This document shows positions 5,354 through 14,237 of a stretch of 41,536 nucleotides of DNA, one piece after another (positions within the stretch are counted from its first letter, which is position 1; the number at the start of each line of letters is the position of its first letter). Source of the stretch: Muribaculaceae bacterium (GTDB taxonomy: Bacteria; Bacteroidota; Bacteroidia; Bacteroidales; Muribaculaceae); contig JAFRRT010000016.1 in the NCBI GenBank assembly GCA_017427945.1, positions 1-41,536 of the forward strand, in the 5' to 3' direction. The notes beneath the pieces were generated by a model. That model searched no databases. It had not been told where the DNA came from and saw only the letters and a program-made list of their open reading frames with translations. A program made the position numbers and the translations under genes.

Positions 5354-8313
5354 TATTTCAGTTTTTGTTTAGTGACTTCGTTAACGAGATATACAATGCT
5401 CTGGTAGGGAATGCCGCCGTTGGTCTGCAGACCTACCTCGCAGGTGCGGCTGTTGCTGTAGCCCATCTCGACGCGGTTGATCTCGAGTTGGTGGCGCAGT
5501 TTCCTCAGCGCCCAGCGGTTGACCTCGGGATGTGTCCAGCCGCGATCACCGGCAAAGCCGCAGCAGCCCACGCCCTCGGGCAGGAAGACGTTGTTGCTGC
5601 ACATCTTTGCCAGTTGCGTCATTTTGTCCACCAGGCCCATCTCGCGGGTCGAGCAGGTGAAATGCAGGGCGATGCGGCGGTCAATGGGAGTGAACTCCAG
5701 GCGGTCGCGCAGGTATTCCCAAATGAATTCCATCGGCTCGTAGAGTTTCATGCGGTCGATGCACTTGCGCAGGCGGTGCAGACAGGGACTTTGGTCACAC
5801 ATTACGGGATACTTGCCTTGCTCGCTTGCCTTCCACAGGGCCTCGTCGAGTTCAGCGGTCTTGCGGTCGGCGATGTCAAGCATGCCCTTCGACTCCCAGA
5901 TGGTGCCGCAGCACATCTTTTCCAATCCCTCGGGGAAAATGACCTCATAGCCTGCCTTGCGGCACAGCTGCACCATCTCATCGACGAGGGTGTTCTTTAC
6001 GGGAGCGCCCTTGGCGAGACCCATCGTCTGGTTAATGCACGAGGGGAAATAGACCACCTTGAGATCGCTATCACCTGCTTTGCATGCACGGGGTTGACTG
6101 GCTTTTCCAGGCATGGCAGGAGTCCACAGGGGCGTACCAGCCTTGTGCATAGCACCGGCAATACCCTTCATGGCACCAGTTCCTAACACGCTGTGGCCCA
6201 GCCGCGCCGTGTCGAGTACGACGCGCAAACCGCTCTTAATACCAGCAAAATGTCGTGCGGCAAAATCTCCCGCCTTGTAGCCCATGCTACCCTGTGGCAG
6301 AGCTTCCTGACGCACGAGGTGGGTCAAGTCGGCGACATTGATTTTCATCGGGCACGAAGTGGCGCACAGACCGTCGCCCGCACACGTCTGGTCGCCCTGA
6401 TAGTGGTATTGTTTCACAAGTGTAGCCAATCGGTCGGGATCGTTGCCCGTTTCGCGCAAGTGGGAAATTTCGCGTTGAATGACGATGCGCTGGCGCGATG
6501 AGAGCGTCAAGCCGCACGTCAGGCAATTTACCTCACAAAAGCCACACTCGATGCACTTGTTTGCCTTGAGAACACCTCTTTGGGTTTCGCGTAAGCTATC
6601 GTGACAGCCATCATCGGCAGCAACGGGTGTATCCAACCCCTTCATTTTGAGTTCGGGCAAGGGCTTGAAATGCTTGATGAAGCACTCGGGATCATCGTTG
6701 AAGATGACGCCGGGATTGAGCAGATAACGTGGGTCAAAAATCTCTTTCAGTTCACGCATGGCGGCAAAAGCCTCCTTGCCCCACTCATACTCGACAAAGG
6801 GTGCCATGTTGCGGCCTGTGCCGTGCTCGGCCTTGAGCGAGCCGTCATATTCCTCGACCACGAGGCGTGCTACATCGCGCATCATTGCGGCATAGCGTTG
6901 CACCTCGTTCTCGTCGCTGAAGAGTTGGTTAATGATGAAGTGATAGTTGCCCTCGAAGGCGTGGCCGTAGATGCAGGCGTCCTTATAACCATGGTCGGCG
7001 ATGAGCCGTTGCAACTTGACGGTAGCTTCGGGCAGGTCCTCTACAGCAAAGGCGACGTCCTCGATCAGGCATGAAGTGCCTACGGGACGTGCACCGCCCA
7101 CACTGGGGAAAATACCAGAACGGATGGCCCAGTACTTGCCATAGATGGCAGGGTCGGTGGTGAACTCGACAGGTATATAGGTCTTGAACGTTGACAGGCA
7201 CTGCTTGATGGCGTCAATGCGCTTGTTAAGGTCCTCAGGGGTCATCGCCTTGGTCTCGGTGAGGATGGCGGTGAGATTGTGATAGTCGCCGGGTTCCACA
7301 CCCTCGATTTTGCCGGCGTCAACGTCTTGCTTGTATTGCAGATAGACAGGGTCATCGACCGAGGCGAGTGACAGGTAGTCGAGCATCTCGGCACTCTTGA
7401 CCATCAGGTTTTCCTCACTCATGGCAATGTCCTCATCGCTCGATTTCAGCTGTTTAAGTGCTACCACCGCCTCGCAGCTCTCTTTCATCGTGAAGAAGTA
7501 GAGCATCGCCGAGGCCTTGCAGGGGTAGTCATGCAACGTGCGCATCGTCACCTCGCTGATGAAGGCCAACGTGCCCTCGCTGCCTACCACGCAGTGCGCA
7601 ATGATGTCAAACGGATCATCATAGGCGACGAACGGCCTCAGGTTCAAGCCAGTCACGTTCTTGATGCTGTATTTCTTGCGGATGCGGTCGGCAAGCGACG
7701 CGTTGGCGCGTATGCGGTTCCGCAGGGCTTCGATTTTGGCAATAAAGTCGGGATGGCTTTGGCGGAATGCCTCGCGGCTCGTCTCGTTGCCGGTGTCAAG
7801 GACAGTGCCGTCGGGCAGTACCAATCGCGCCGACAGGAGCATGCGGTCGCTGTTGGCGTGTGTACCGCAGTTCATGCCCGAGGCGTTGTTGGCGACGATG
7901 CCCCCCACCATCGCCGAGCCGATGCTGGCGGGGTCAGGCGGAAAGACGCGGCCCAAAGGCTTCAGGATTTCATTTACTCTTGCACCCACAATACCTGGCT
8001 GCAGGGTGATGCTGTTAGCATCGGGGGCAATGGAATAGCTTTCCCAGTTCTTGCCTGCCACTATCAAGATGCTGTCGCTCACGCTTTGCCCTGACAGCGA
8101 TGTTCCCGCTGCGCGAAAGGTGAAAGGCAGTCTGTGGCGAATGGCAATTTTGACAATCTGAGATACCTCGTCCTCGTCCTTGGCGCGAATCACCACCTTG
8201 GGCGTCAATCGATAAAAACTTGCGTCGGTACCCCACGCCAGTGTCCTCAACTCGTCGGTGTAAACCCTATCCTTGGGTAAAACCGCTTTTATTTCATTTA
8301 AGAATTGATTCAT
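5353..8313 (-). CDS. FAD-linked oxidase / Fe-S oxidoreductase (YdiJ-like)
   Basis: 986 aa, the fused architecture of E. coli YdiJ. In order: FAD_binding_4/PCMH domain (about residues 30-190, with AAGTSLSGQ and GGIVANNASGMNCG), FAD-oxidase C-terminal domain (about 265-550, with GHAFEGNYHF and EHGTGRNMAPF), a di-cluster ferredoxin segment (KCIECGFCEVNC and TCAGDGLCATSCP), and two CCG domains (MCCGTIWESKG and GCCGFAGDRG). YdiJ-type enzymes oxidise D-2-hydroxy acids such as D-2-hydroxyglutarate or D-lactate; the acceptor is uncertain. The second ferredoxin motif has Asp where the second Cys is usual. That seems common in this family, but it could mean a 3Fe cluster or an Asp ligand. It is first in an operon with the thioesterase and thioredoxin-like genes. 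Confidence 0.88.
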   Translation of the reverse strand: MNQFLNEIKAVLPKDRVYTDELRTLAWGTDASFYRLTPKVVIRAKDEDEVSQIVKIAIRHRLPFTFRAAGTSLSGQSVSDSILIVAGKNWESYSIAPDANSITLQPGIVGARVNEILKPLGRVFPPDPASIGSAMVGGIVANNASGMNCGTHANSDRMLLSARLVLPDGTVLDTGNETSREAFRQSHPDFIAKIEALRNRIRANASLADRIRKKYSIKNVTGLNLRPFVAYDDPFDIIAHCVVGSEGTLAFISEVTMRTLHDYPCKASAMLYFFTMKESCEAVVALKQLKSSDEDIAMSEENLMVKSAEMLDYLSLASVDDPVYLQYKQDVDAGKIEGVEPGDYHNLTAILTETKAMTPEDLNKRIDAIKQCLSTFKTYIPVEFTTDPAIYGKYWAIRSGIFPSVGGARPVGTSCLIEDVAFAVEDLPEATVKLQRLIADHGYKDACIYGHAFEGNYHFIINQLFSDENEVQRYAAMMRDVARLVVEEYDGSLKAEHGTGRNMAPFVEYEWGKEAFAAMRELKEIFDPRYLLNPGVIFNDDPECFIKHFKPLPELKMKGLDTPVAADDGCHDSLRETQRGVLKANKCIECGFCEVNCLTCGLTLSSRQRIVIQREISHLRETGNDPDRLATLVKQYHYQGDQTCAGDGLCATSCPMKINVADLTHLVRQEALPQGSMGYKAGDFAARHFAGIKSGLRVVLDTARLGHSVLGTGAMKGIAGAMHKAGTPLWTPAMPGKASQPRACKAGDSDLKVVYFPSCINQTMGLAKGAPVKNTLVDEMVQLCRKAGYEVIFPEGLEKMCCGTIWESKGMLDIADRKTAELDEALWKASEQGKYPVMCDQSPCLHRLRKCIDRMKLYEPMEFIWEYLRDRLEFTPIDRRIALHFTCSTREMGLVDKMTQLAKMCSNNVFLPEGVGCCGFAGDRGWTHPEVNRWALRKLRHQLEINRVEMGYSNSRTCEVGLQTNGGIPYQSIVYLVNEVTKQKLK

Positions 8314-8337
8314 ATTCTGTTGTTTTCATTGATTGCG

Positions 8338-8637
8338 TCAATAATACTCGATGGTGAAAGCACTGTTAATGTCAAGTTCATCACCCCAAGCGTCACGATA
8401 CAGTATGGTCACGCCACTAAAAGCCTCTGGTATCTTGAGTGTCTCTACCTTACCCCAGCGGGGTGGGCCATAGTCGAATGATTTGCCCGAGAGCAGCAAC
8501 CGGTTACCCGCATAGTCAAACTCATAAAAGCCGCCACCCAGACACTGTTCATACGCCATGAGCAGGTCACGGTGCAAAGTGACCATACCCAGCCGCAGGT
8601 GCCCGCTACTGGTGATAATGAACTTGGGATGTTCCAT
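8338..8637 (-). CDS. Conserved small protein of unknown function
   Basis: 99 aa from the ATG at 8637 (MEHPKFIITSSGHLRLG); an in-frame ATG at 8655 would add six residues (MYYLRR) and is less likely. There is no signal peptide or membrane segment. The sequence is balanced and protein-like, with several Gly/Tyr/aromatic positions (GGGFYEFDYAGNRLLLSG, SFDYGPPRWG), suggesting a small beta-rich fold. It lies 24 bp upstream of the YdiJ-like gene on the same strand and is probably co-transcribed. I do not recognise the family. Confidence 0.65.
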   Translation of the reverse strand: MEHPKFIITSSGHLRLGMVTLHRDLLMAYEQCLGGGFYEFDYAGNRLLLSGKSFDYGPPRWGKVETLKIPEAFSGVTILYRDAWGDELDINSAFTIEYY

Positions 8638-8672
8638 GCGGCGAAGATAATACATATATCACGATTAAACAA

Positions 8673-8700
8673 CACCTGCGAGGAAAAATCCCCGCAGGTG
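8673..8700 (-). terminator. 3' hairpin of the leucine-rich surface protein gene
   Basis: Read on the minus strand, CACCTGCGGGGA pairs with TCCTCGCAGGTG (12 bp, one G-U) around a TTTT loop, followed by TTGTTTAAT. It lies 46 nt after the stop at 8746. A near-identical hairpin sits after the CotH gene at 12445-12472. The inner G-U pair supports the minus strand as the transcribed one. Confidence 0.7.
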
Positions 8701-8745
8701 CTATAGTTTGACGCTTAGCTTTTATACCTAAAGCCTAAAACCTAA

Positions 8746-11700
8746 TCACCAACTTCCTGAAAGCAGATAGTCGATGAGGGCGGTTACGTCGGCAATGGTC
8801 ACGTTGTTGTCCTGGTTGCAGTCGGCACCGGCGGGAGCTGTCGAACCGCTCAACAGGATGTCAATCAATGCTGTCACGTCGGCAATGCTCACGTTGCCGT
8901 CACCGTTCACGTCTCCACGGGTGGAAGTGGGTTTACTAAAGATCACGTTCTGGTTCTTGATAATGCCTCCATTGGAATTGACGACAGTGTTATTGCTGTT
9001 AAGGTAGGCTCCGGTGGGCGCTGTGATGGCAAGACCATCGTTGAGCGTGGTCGGAGTTCTGTAGTAACTGGCAGTTGCACCATTGGCAGTCAACTTGGTG
9101 CTGGCACCATTGAGAACAATCTTTCCTACACCGTTGCCATTGATACCATAACGGCCACCTGTCGTCTCAATCTGCATACTGTTTTGTACGGTCAATGTAC
9201 AGGAAGCACCGAAGTTAATACCGTCACCACCTGTCGAGCTCACCTTAATTGTACCTGATCCTGTCAAAGTAACATTCCCATTTAAAGAGAATCCGGTATA
9301 AACACCACTAGATGTGGTCTTGATGATGTTTGTGCCCTGGCAATTCATCTTCATGTTGGTCATGTAGCACTGGAGTCCAGCTGCATAAGTGCCCGAGGGT
9401 ACCTGGATGGTGGCATTGCTCAAGGTTAACGTGTTGGTCGAGGGCGTATAATAGATGGTTCCGCTAACGCCATCAATGAACGAGAGGTCGCTGCAATTGG
9501 CTTCATTGACTTGAACGCCAGCGACATAGAGGCTGTAATTCTGCGGTGAATCACCAGGAACGAACCTCACATTGGCCGTTGAGGAGCCTACCACGCTGCT
9601 TGGCAACTGCAGGTAACCGCCACCGCTATAAACCGTCATAGGCGTGCTGGTGTTGACCCACTTGCGGAACTGATTCACGCTATTGTCCAGATAATATACA
9701 CACTGGCTGGCGGATAAGGACTGTGATGTGCCATAAACACCCTTAAGGTAGTTCACGTCGGGGTCAATGACGGTGTAGTTGCTCAATGTCGAAGGCCGAC
9801 GGAAATAATAAATCGTTCCTACATTTCCCTTCATCAGCATACCCACATAGCCCTGGATGCCATTGTTGTTATTGAGCTGTGTGAGGCCTAAGGTCATGGT
9901 GCTGCGGTCAAATTCTGGTGCGATATAATACTCGCCATACAGCGGCAACATCACATTGTCGTTCATAGGAACCGAGATGACGCTCCATTCGCTGGTGGGA
10001 GTGAAGCAGGGGAATAGATGGCGGTTTATGCCTGTGCTGGTCAGCCAAGAGCTTGTCTGGCTGGCCACATTGCTGTATTGGCACAGCTGAGCATACATAT
10101 TAATGTTTTCGGATTGGTTGAAGAGATACGAACCTAATGTGGTTACCTGAGTGCTCCTGAGGACTATTTCCAATAAAGCGCTGCATCCCCACCAAGCATA
10201 GCTGCCGATTGATGTTACGGTGGGCGGCACATACACGGTTCCGGTGAGACTGGTGCAGCCCCTGAAGGCGCAGATACCGATCTTCTGAAGCCTGCTGCCC
10301 AGGTTAATCGATGTCGGCAGGGCATTGAACAGACATGAGTCGCCAAATTCAACCACGTTGGGAATATTGAACGAGCCTGTCAGGCCCGTCATGCCGGCAA
10401 ATGACAACTGGCCGATTTTCTTGATTCCCGCGCCACCGCTCACGCTGGTGACGGTAGTGACGTTGCGGAAGGTCTCACGGTCCACCTCGGTGACCATATA
10501 GGTCTTGCCGTTAATGGTGATTGACGTGGGGAATACCAGGGCACCGCCAATTTCATTAGTCGGATAGTAGGCCCTATAGCCCTTGACGACTTTCACCTGG
10601 CCGTTGGTCGAGGCGCTTTGAGCCTGGGTGTCGCTATAGGTGCTGGTGCTGGTAACGGTGTAGTAGATGTAATTGCCTTGATTATACTGGTAGTTGTCAT
10701 AGGCCGACTCATATTTGCCGCCACTGAATACAGCATTCCAGCGCGCATTAGCAGTGTAGTTGGCGATAGCACCGCGAGGCACATGCAGGATTCCGCCTGT
10801 GGGGACATTGACCAAGCAGCTGCTGGTGTTGGTCAGGGAACTGGGAATTGTGCTCTTGTTGATGTATAGGTGCCTCAATGAGGTTATATTGCGTAGGCAA
10901 TAGGTGCTAAAAGAGGTGACCGAACTTGGAATCACCAATGTCGTTACCGCCGAGTTGTAAAACACATCGTCGCCGATGGTCTTAACGCCATAGGGAATCG
11001 TCACGCTCGAATACTTGGTATTGCCCCAAAATGCCGCCGCATTGATGGTGGTGCATGCCGTGTTGAACTGATTGCTGTAGGCATAGTTGGCTCCACCCAC
11101 CTGATACAGCGTCGCGTAACTCTTGCTGTACAGCCAGCCCGTGGTGGCATCGGCCGTGTAATAACTGTTGTTGCTGCTGCAAGTGAACTTGTTCAGGCTG
11201 GCACATGCGCAGAAGGCACCCGCGCCATAGCCGGTCACCGAACTGGGGATATAGACCGTCGTCACACCAGTGTTGCGGAAACTATAGGCACCCAATGACT
11301 GCACGCCGTCGGACTCGTATCCGCCATATAGCTGCACCGAAGCCAGGCTCGTGGACTGGTCGAAGGCGAAGTTGGCAATCGTCTTGGCCGTGATGATGGC
11401 CGAGGTCAAGGCGGAGTTGTAGAATGCCGAAACACCGATTCTCTCCACCTTGCTGGTGAGCGACATGTCCAGCACCTTAATGGTTGTGTTGCCCGAGAAA
11501 GCCTGGTCAGCAATCTCGGTGATATAATAGGTAATGTTATCCTTCTCGGCGCTTTGGTCGTAACGGAATGCGAGTGTTCCTGAAGTGTTGCTGGCACGAG
11601 GACTGGCATAAATCATCTTGCACTTGCCAATACCGAGAATTGATCCGCTGTTGGGATCGCTGGTGGGTTCGGTGACAATGTAGTAAGTGTCAGCCAAGGT

Positions 11701-12300
11701 GCTGTTGCTGCTATTGCCCATGGTCGCGGTCAAGTCGCAGGCCGTGGTGGGGCTTAAATCAACGGTGAACTTGGCAGTAATGGTGCTGTTGGCTTGGGCT
11801 GCTGTGCGGCCTGTCACAGTGCCCTCGTGCCAATAGCGTGTGCCAGTGGACTTGAGTGTATTAAATGCCGTGGAGTTGATCGACGGCATCGTCTCGGCAG
11901 CACAATGCACCCACTGCAGCGATGTGTTATTGAACGCATAACTGTAGATGTACTCGATGCTGCTGGGAAGATAGAGCGTTTTCAGGTTTTGGCAGTTCTG
12001 GAACGCATAACCGTAGATGTCTCTGACACCATAATTGATTGTGACAGTCGTGAGGTTGTTATTCCCGCTGAAGGCACTGCTGTTGATACCGATCACTCGA
12101 CGGCGCGTCTGGTTGTTGGAATCGTAAACATAGCCCGGGATGGTAATAGTGGTAGCCGAAGCGCCGGCACTGCTCAAACCTTGACAAAGCACTGAACCAT
12201 CGGTGTTAATCAGATAAGTGAAATTACCGTTGGTGAACGTTTCGGCGTGGACAACAATTGTTGCCAACGCCAATAGTAAAGTAAGTAGTATCTTTTTCAT
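8746..12300 (-). CDS. BspA-like leucine-rich-repeat surface protein with dockerin-like tail
   Basis: 1184 aa. Residues 1-19 are a signal peptide (ending VVHA before ETF). Most of the length is BspA/LRR_5-type repeats (units such as IGINSSAFSGNNNLTTVTI and SVTSIGSYAWWGCSALLEIVL, in several blocks between about 60 and 745). A region around 950-1110 (YYTPSTNTLTLSNATI, GSGTIKVSSTGGDGINFG) resembles the Cthe_2159-type carbohydrate-binding beta-helix. The last 57 residues (1128-1184) are two dockerin-like EF-hand repeats (GDVNGDGNVSIADVTALID and DCNQDNNVTIADVTALID) ending LSGSW. It should be a secreted or surface adhesin/binding protein; ligand unknown. A -7 element TATTTTTG (12355-12362) precedes it, and a hairpin terminator (8673-8700) follows. 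Confidence 0.88.
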   Translation of the reverse strand: MKKILLTLLLALATIVVHAETFTNGNFTYLINTDGSVLCQGLSSAGASATTITIPGYVYDSNNQTRRRVIGINSSAFSGNNNLTTVTINYGVRDIYGYAFQNCQNLKTLYLPSSIEYIYSYAFNNTSLQWVHCAAETMPSINSTAFNTLKSTGTRYWHEGTVTGRTAAQANSTITAKFTVDLSPTTACDLTATMGNSSNSTLADTYYIVTEPTSDPNSGSILGIGKCKMIYASPRASNTSGTLAFRYDQSAEKDNITYYITEIADQAFSGNTTIKVLDMSLTSKVERIGVSAFYNSALTSAIITAKTIANFAFDQSTSLASVQLYGGYESDGVQSLGAYSFRNTGVTTVYIPSSVTGYGAGAFCACASLNKFTCSSNNSYYTADATTGWLYSKSYATLYQVGGANYAYSNQFNTACTTINAAAFWGNTKYSSVTIPYGVKTIGDDVFYNSAVTTLVIPSSVTSFSTYCLRNITSLRHLYINKSTIPSSLTNTSSCLVNVPTGGILHVPRGAIANYTANARWNAVFSGGKYESAYDNYQYNQGNYIYYTVTSTSTYSDTQAQSASTNGQVKVVKGYRAYYPTNEIGGALVFPTSITINGKTYMVTEVDRETFRNVTTVTSVSGGAGIKKIGQLSFAGMTGLTGSFNIPNVVEFGDSCLFNALPTSINLGSRLQKIGICAFRGCTSLTGTVYVPPTVTSIGSYAWWGCSALLEIVLRSTQVTTLGSYLFNQSENINMYAQLCQYSNVASQTSSWLTSTGINRHLFPCFTPTSEWSVISVPMNDNVMLPLYGEYYIAPEFDRSTMTLGLTQLNNNNGIQGYVGMLMKGNVGTIYYFRRPSTLSNYTVIDPDVNYLKGVYGTSQSLSASQCVYYLDNSVNQFRKWVNTSTPMTVYSGGGYLQLPSSVVGSSTANVRFVPGDSPQNYSLYVAGVQVNEANCSDLSFIDGVSGTIYYTPSTNTLTLSNATIQVPSGTYAAGLQCYMTNMKMNCQGTNIIKTTSSGVYTGFSLNGNVTLTGSGTIKVSSTGGDGINFGASCTLTVQNSMQIETTGGRYGINGNGVGKIVLNGASTKLTANGATASYYRTPTTLNDGLAITAPTGAYLNSNNTVVNSNGGIIKNQNVIFSKPTSTRGDVNGDGNVSIADVTALIDILLSGSTAPAGADCNQDNNVTIADVTALIDYLLSGSW

Positions 12301-12354
12301 AGTTGTAAGTATTAATAGTTTAATGATTATGTCATTTATTCTTTGGAATTTTCA

Positions 12355-12389
12355 CAAAAATACGGCTTTTTGTTGAAAAATCACACAAA
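12355..12389 (-). promoter_or_regulatory. Promoter of the leucine-rich surface protein gene
   Basis: The minus strand reads TATTTTTG at 12355-12362 (a TAnnTTTG match) with TTTG at 12386-12389, a 23-bp spacer. The start codon at 12300 leaves a leader of about 50 nt. Confidence 0.5.
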
Positions 12390-12444
12390 AATCCATCTAT
12401 TAACTTTTGTTAACAGGCGGATTGAAAGGATAATAGAAAAACGA

Positions 12445-12472
12445 CACCTGCAAGGATTTTCCCCTGCAGGTG
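12445..12472 (-). terminator. 3' hairpin of the CotH gene, sister of 8673-8700
   Basis: Read on the minus strand, CACCTGCAGGGG pairs with TCCTTGCAGGTG (12 bp with two G-U) around an AAAA loop, followed by TCGTTTTTC. It lies 81 nt after the stop at 12553. Compared with 8673-8700, one G-C pair has become A-U and one A-U pair G-U, while the other positions are the same. Confidence 0.75.
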
Positions 12473-12552
12473 TTACCGATGAATAATCTCTATTTGAAAA
12501 TGTCGTTAGGTCCCTTAGATTATCAAAAAACCTATAGTTCTAATGCCTTATA

Positions 12553-14163
12553 TTACCAACTTCCCCTCAACAGGTAGTCAATCAGGCGTGATACATCTCC
12601 GATGTTGATTTCTCCGTTCTGGTCGCAGTCGGCTGCATCAATGTTGATATTTGATGCATTGCCGCTCAGCATATAGTCAATCAGGCTGGTCACATCACCG
12701 ATGTTTATTTCTCTATCCTCATTCACGTCTCCTCTAATGAAGGCATATGGGTCAAATTCCAGTTGCTCATCCATCCAGGCAATGCGGTCGTGGAGCCACT
12801 GCTTGAGCCAGGTTATCTCGTCTTTGTAATTCTCGGCGATGTAGTAATTAGGCCAAACATATTCGCCCCAGCGGGGCCATGCCTGAGTGTTGCGGCGAAT
12901 GGCGCCATGTGAATTGAGCTCTGAGGTCAGGGAGTCCACGGTTGCCATCAAGCGGTCCTCGCGCAGGTTGCTGCGGCGATACTGCGCCCAGCGTGACTTG
13001 AGGGCAGCGGTGTATTCCGAACTTGTATTCAGTTTATACCACCAGAAAGGAATCAACTGCTGTTCGCCATAGTTGTACATCGTAACGTTGCTCTTGTACG
13101 TCCAGGTGTCGGTACGCCAAGCCTGATAATAGTCGGCATTGCCGTAGGCCAGGTTCATGTCCCACAATACCATTTTGAAGCGCGGGTCTTCACTATCGCG
13201 GCGTTTAAAGAACTTGCCGCTCAACCTATAGCCATCCACGTTGTGCCCCAACTCCATAGCGATTTGGTAATCGATGAAGTTTAACACATCAATTTGTTCT
13301 TCATAGTTGGTGTCTCCTGCGGGTCTGTAATTCCACAGGACGTTCTCCATCGAGTTGATGCGGCGGGTGATGTATTTGATTTGTTCGAGGGTTAAATCCT
13401 CGTAGTCGGGTGATTGGAATTGGAAAGTAATATAACGGTCATTATATGGGGTGCCCATATGGTTCACGGGATGATAGCTGGACGTGTGGGTAGCACCGTC
13501 AGGTCGGTCAACTTCCATCAGGTAGCCGCCGGTTAACTCGTCATTCGCCTCGCCAGGGTCATCGAGATTCAACCTGTGCTTTCCCTTGGAGACCACCTCT
13601 GAGAGGATATACACGCCATAGTAGGTTCCATCGAGAAACAGTTCGCAGAAGCGTCCCTGGGGCGTGTACTCCATCCACGGACGTGACACCTCAAAGGCCA
13701 GCAGGTCCCTGATCATGCTCTTGTCGGAGTAGGGGGCCAGCAGGGCCCAGTTGTTGTCTTTGCCCATTCCCAGGATGTTGACTTTCTTCTTCTCACCTCC
13801 CTCTTCGAGCGGTTTGTCCAATGGACGGAAGGAATAGGGCTTTTTGTCGCCATTAGAGAATGTGGAGTTGCCACGGTAGCGCAATGCCACATAGCCCTCA
13901 TAGTCTATTGTCTGATTGGGGTGGGCGACAGTGTCGGCATAGTTGAGCGTGCCGTCACCGTTATGGATGATCTTCATGCGTGCCGTGATGCGCTCGTCGC
14001 GGTCGATGATGTTGCCGCCCACTTCTATCCACACGATGGGCAGATTGGTGGACGTGAGCACAACATTCCGGTTGTCGGGAGGGTAGTTCTCCCACCAGTT
14101 ATTGGCGCTGGCCGTCCCAGCCAACGTTAGCACCGCCACAAAGAACAATAAAAGTCGCTTCAT
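12553..14163 (-). CDS. Secreted CotH-kinase family protein with dockerin-like tail
   Basis: 536 aa with a signal peptide (1-20, ending TASA). Residues about 80-400 match the CotH kinase family: the region NWALLAPYSDKSMIRDLLAFE, then GRFCELFLDGTYYGVYILSE, GYLMEVDRPD, and the late acidic motif MVLWDMNLAYGNADY. CotH proteins are atypical protein kinases of the spore coat in Bacillus; in Bacteroidales they are secreted and their substrates are unknown. Residues 477-536 are two dockerin-like EF-hand repeats (GDVNEDREINIGDVTSLID and DCDQNGEINIGDVSRLID) ending LRGSW, close to the tail of the neighbouring leucine-rich protein. A -7 element TATCTTTG lies at 14193-14200. Confidence 0.88.
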   Translation of the reverse strand: MKRLLLFFVAVLTLAGTASANNWWENYPPDNRNVVLTSTNLPIVWIEVGGNIIDRDERITARMKIIHNGDGTLNYADTVAHPNQTIDYEGYVALRYRGNSTFSNGDKKPYSFRPLDKPLEEGGEKKKVNILGMGKDNNWALLAPYSDKSMIRDLLAFEVSRPWMEYTPQGRFCELFLDGTYYGVYILSEVVSKGKHRLNLDDPGEANDELTGGYLMEVDRPDGATHTSSYHPVNHMGTPYNDRYITFQFQSPDYEDLTLEQIKYITRRINSMENVLWNYRPAGDTNYEEQIDVLNFIDYQIAMELGHNVDGYRLSGKFFKRRDSEDPRFKMVLWDMNLAYGNADYYQAWRTDTWTYKSNVTMYNYGEQQLIPFWWYKLNTSSEYTAALKSRWAQYRRSNLREDRLMATVDSLTSELNSHGAIRRNTQAWPRWGEYVWPNYYIAENYKDEITWLKQWLHDRIAWMDEQLEFDPYAFIRGDVNEDREINIGDVTSLIDYMLSGNASNINIDAADCDQNGEINIGDVSRLIDYLLRGSW

Positions 14164-14192
14164 TCCTATATGATGATTGTTTGTAGTTGCTG

Positions 14193-14200
14193 CAAAGATA
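14193..14200 (-). promoter_or_regulatory. -7 promoter element of the CotH gene
   Basis: The minus strand reads TATCTTTG, a TAnnTTTG match, 30 bp before the start codon at 14163. No clear -33 element was seen. Confidence 0.5.
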
Positions 14201-14237
14201 ATACAAAGATTTCACTTGCCGCTGGTTGGTGATTGGC

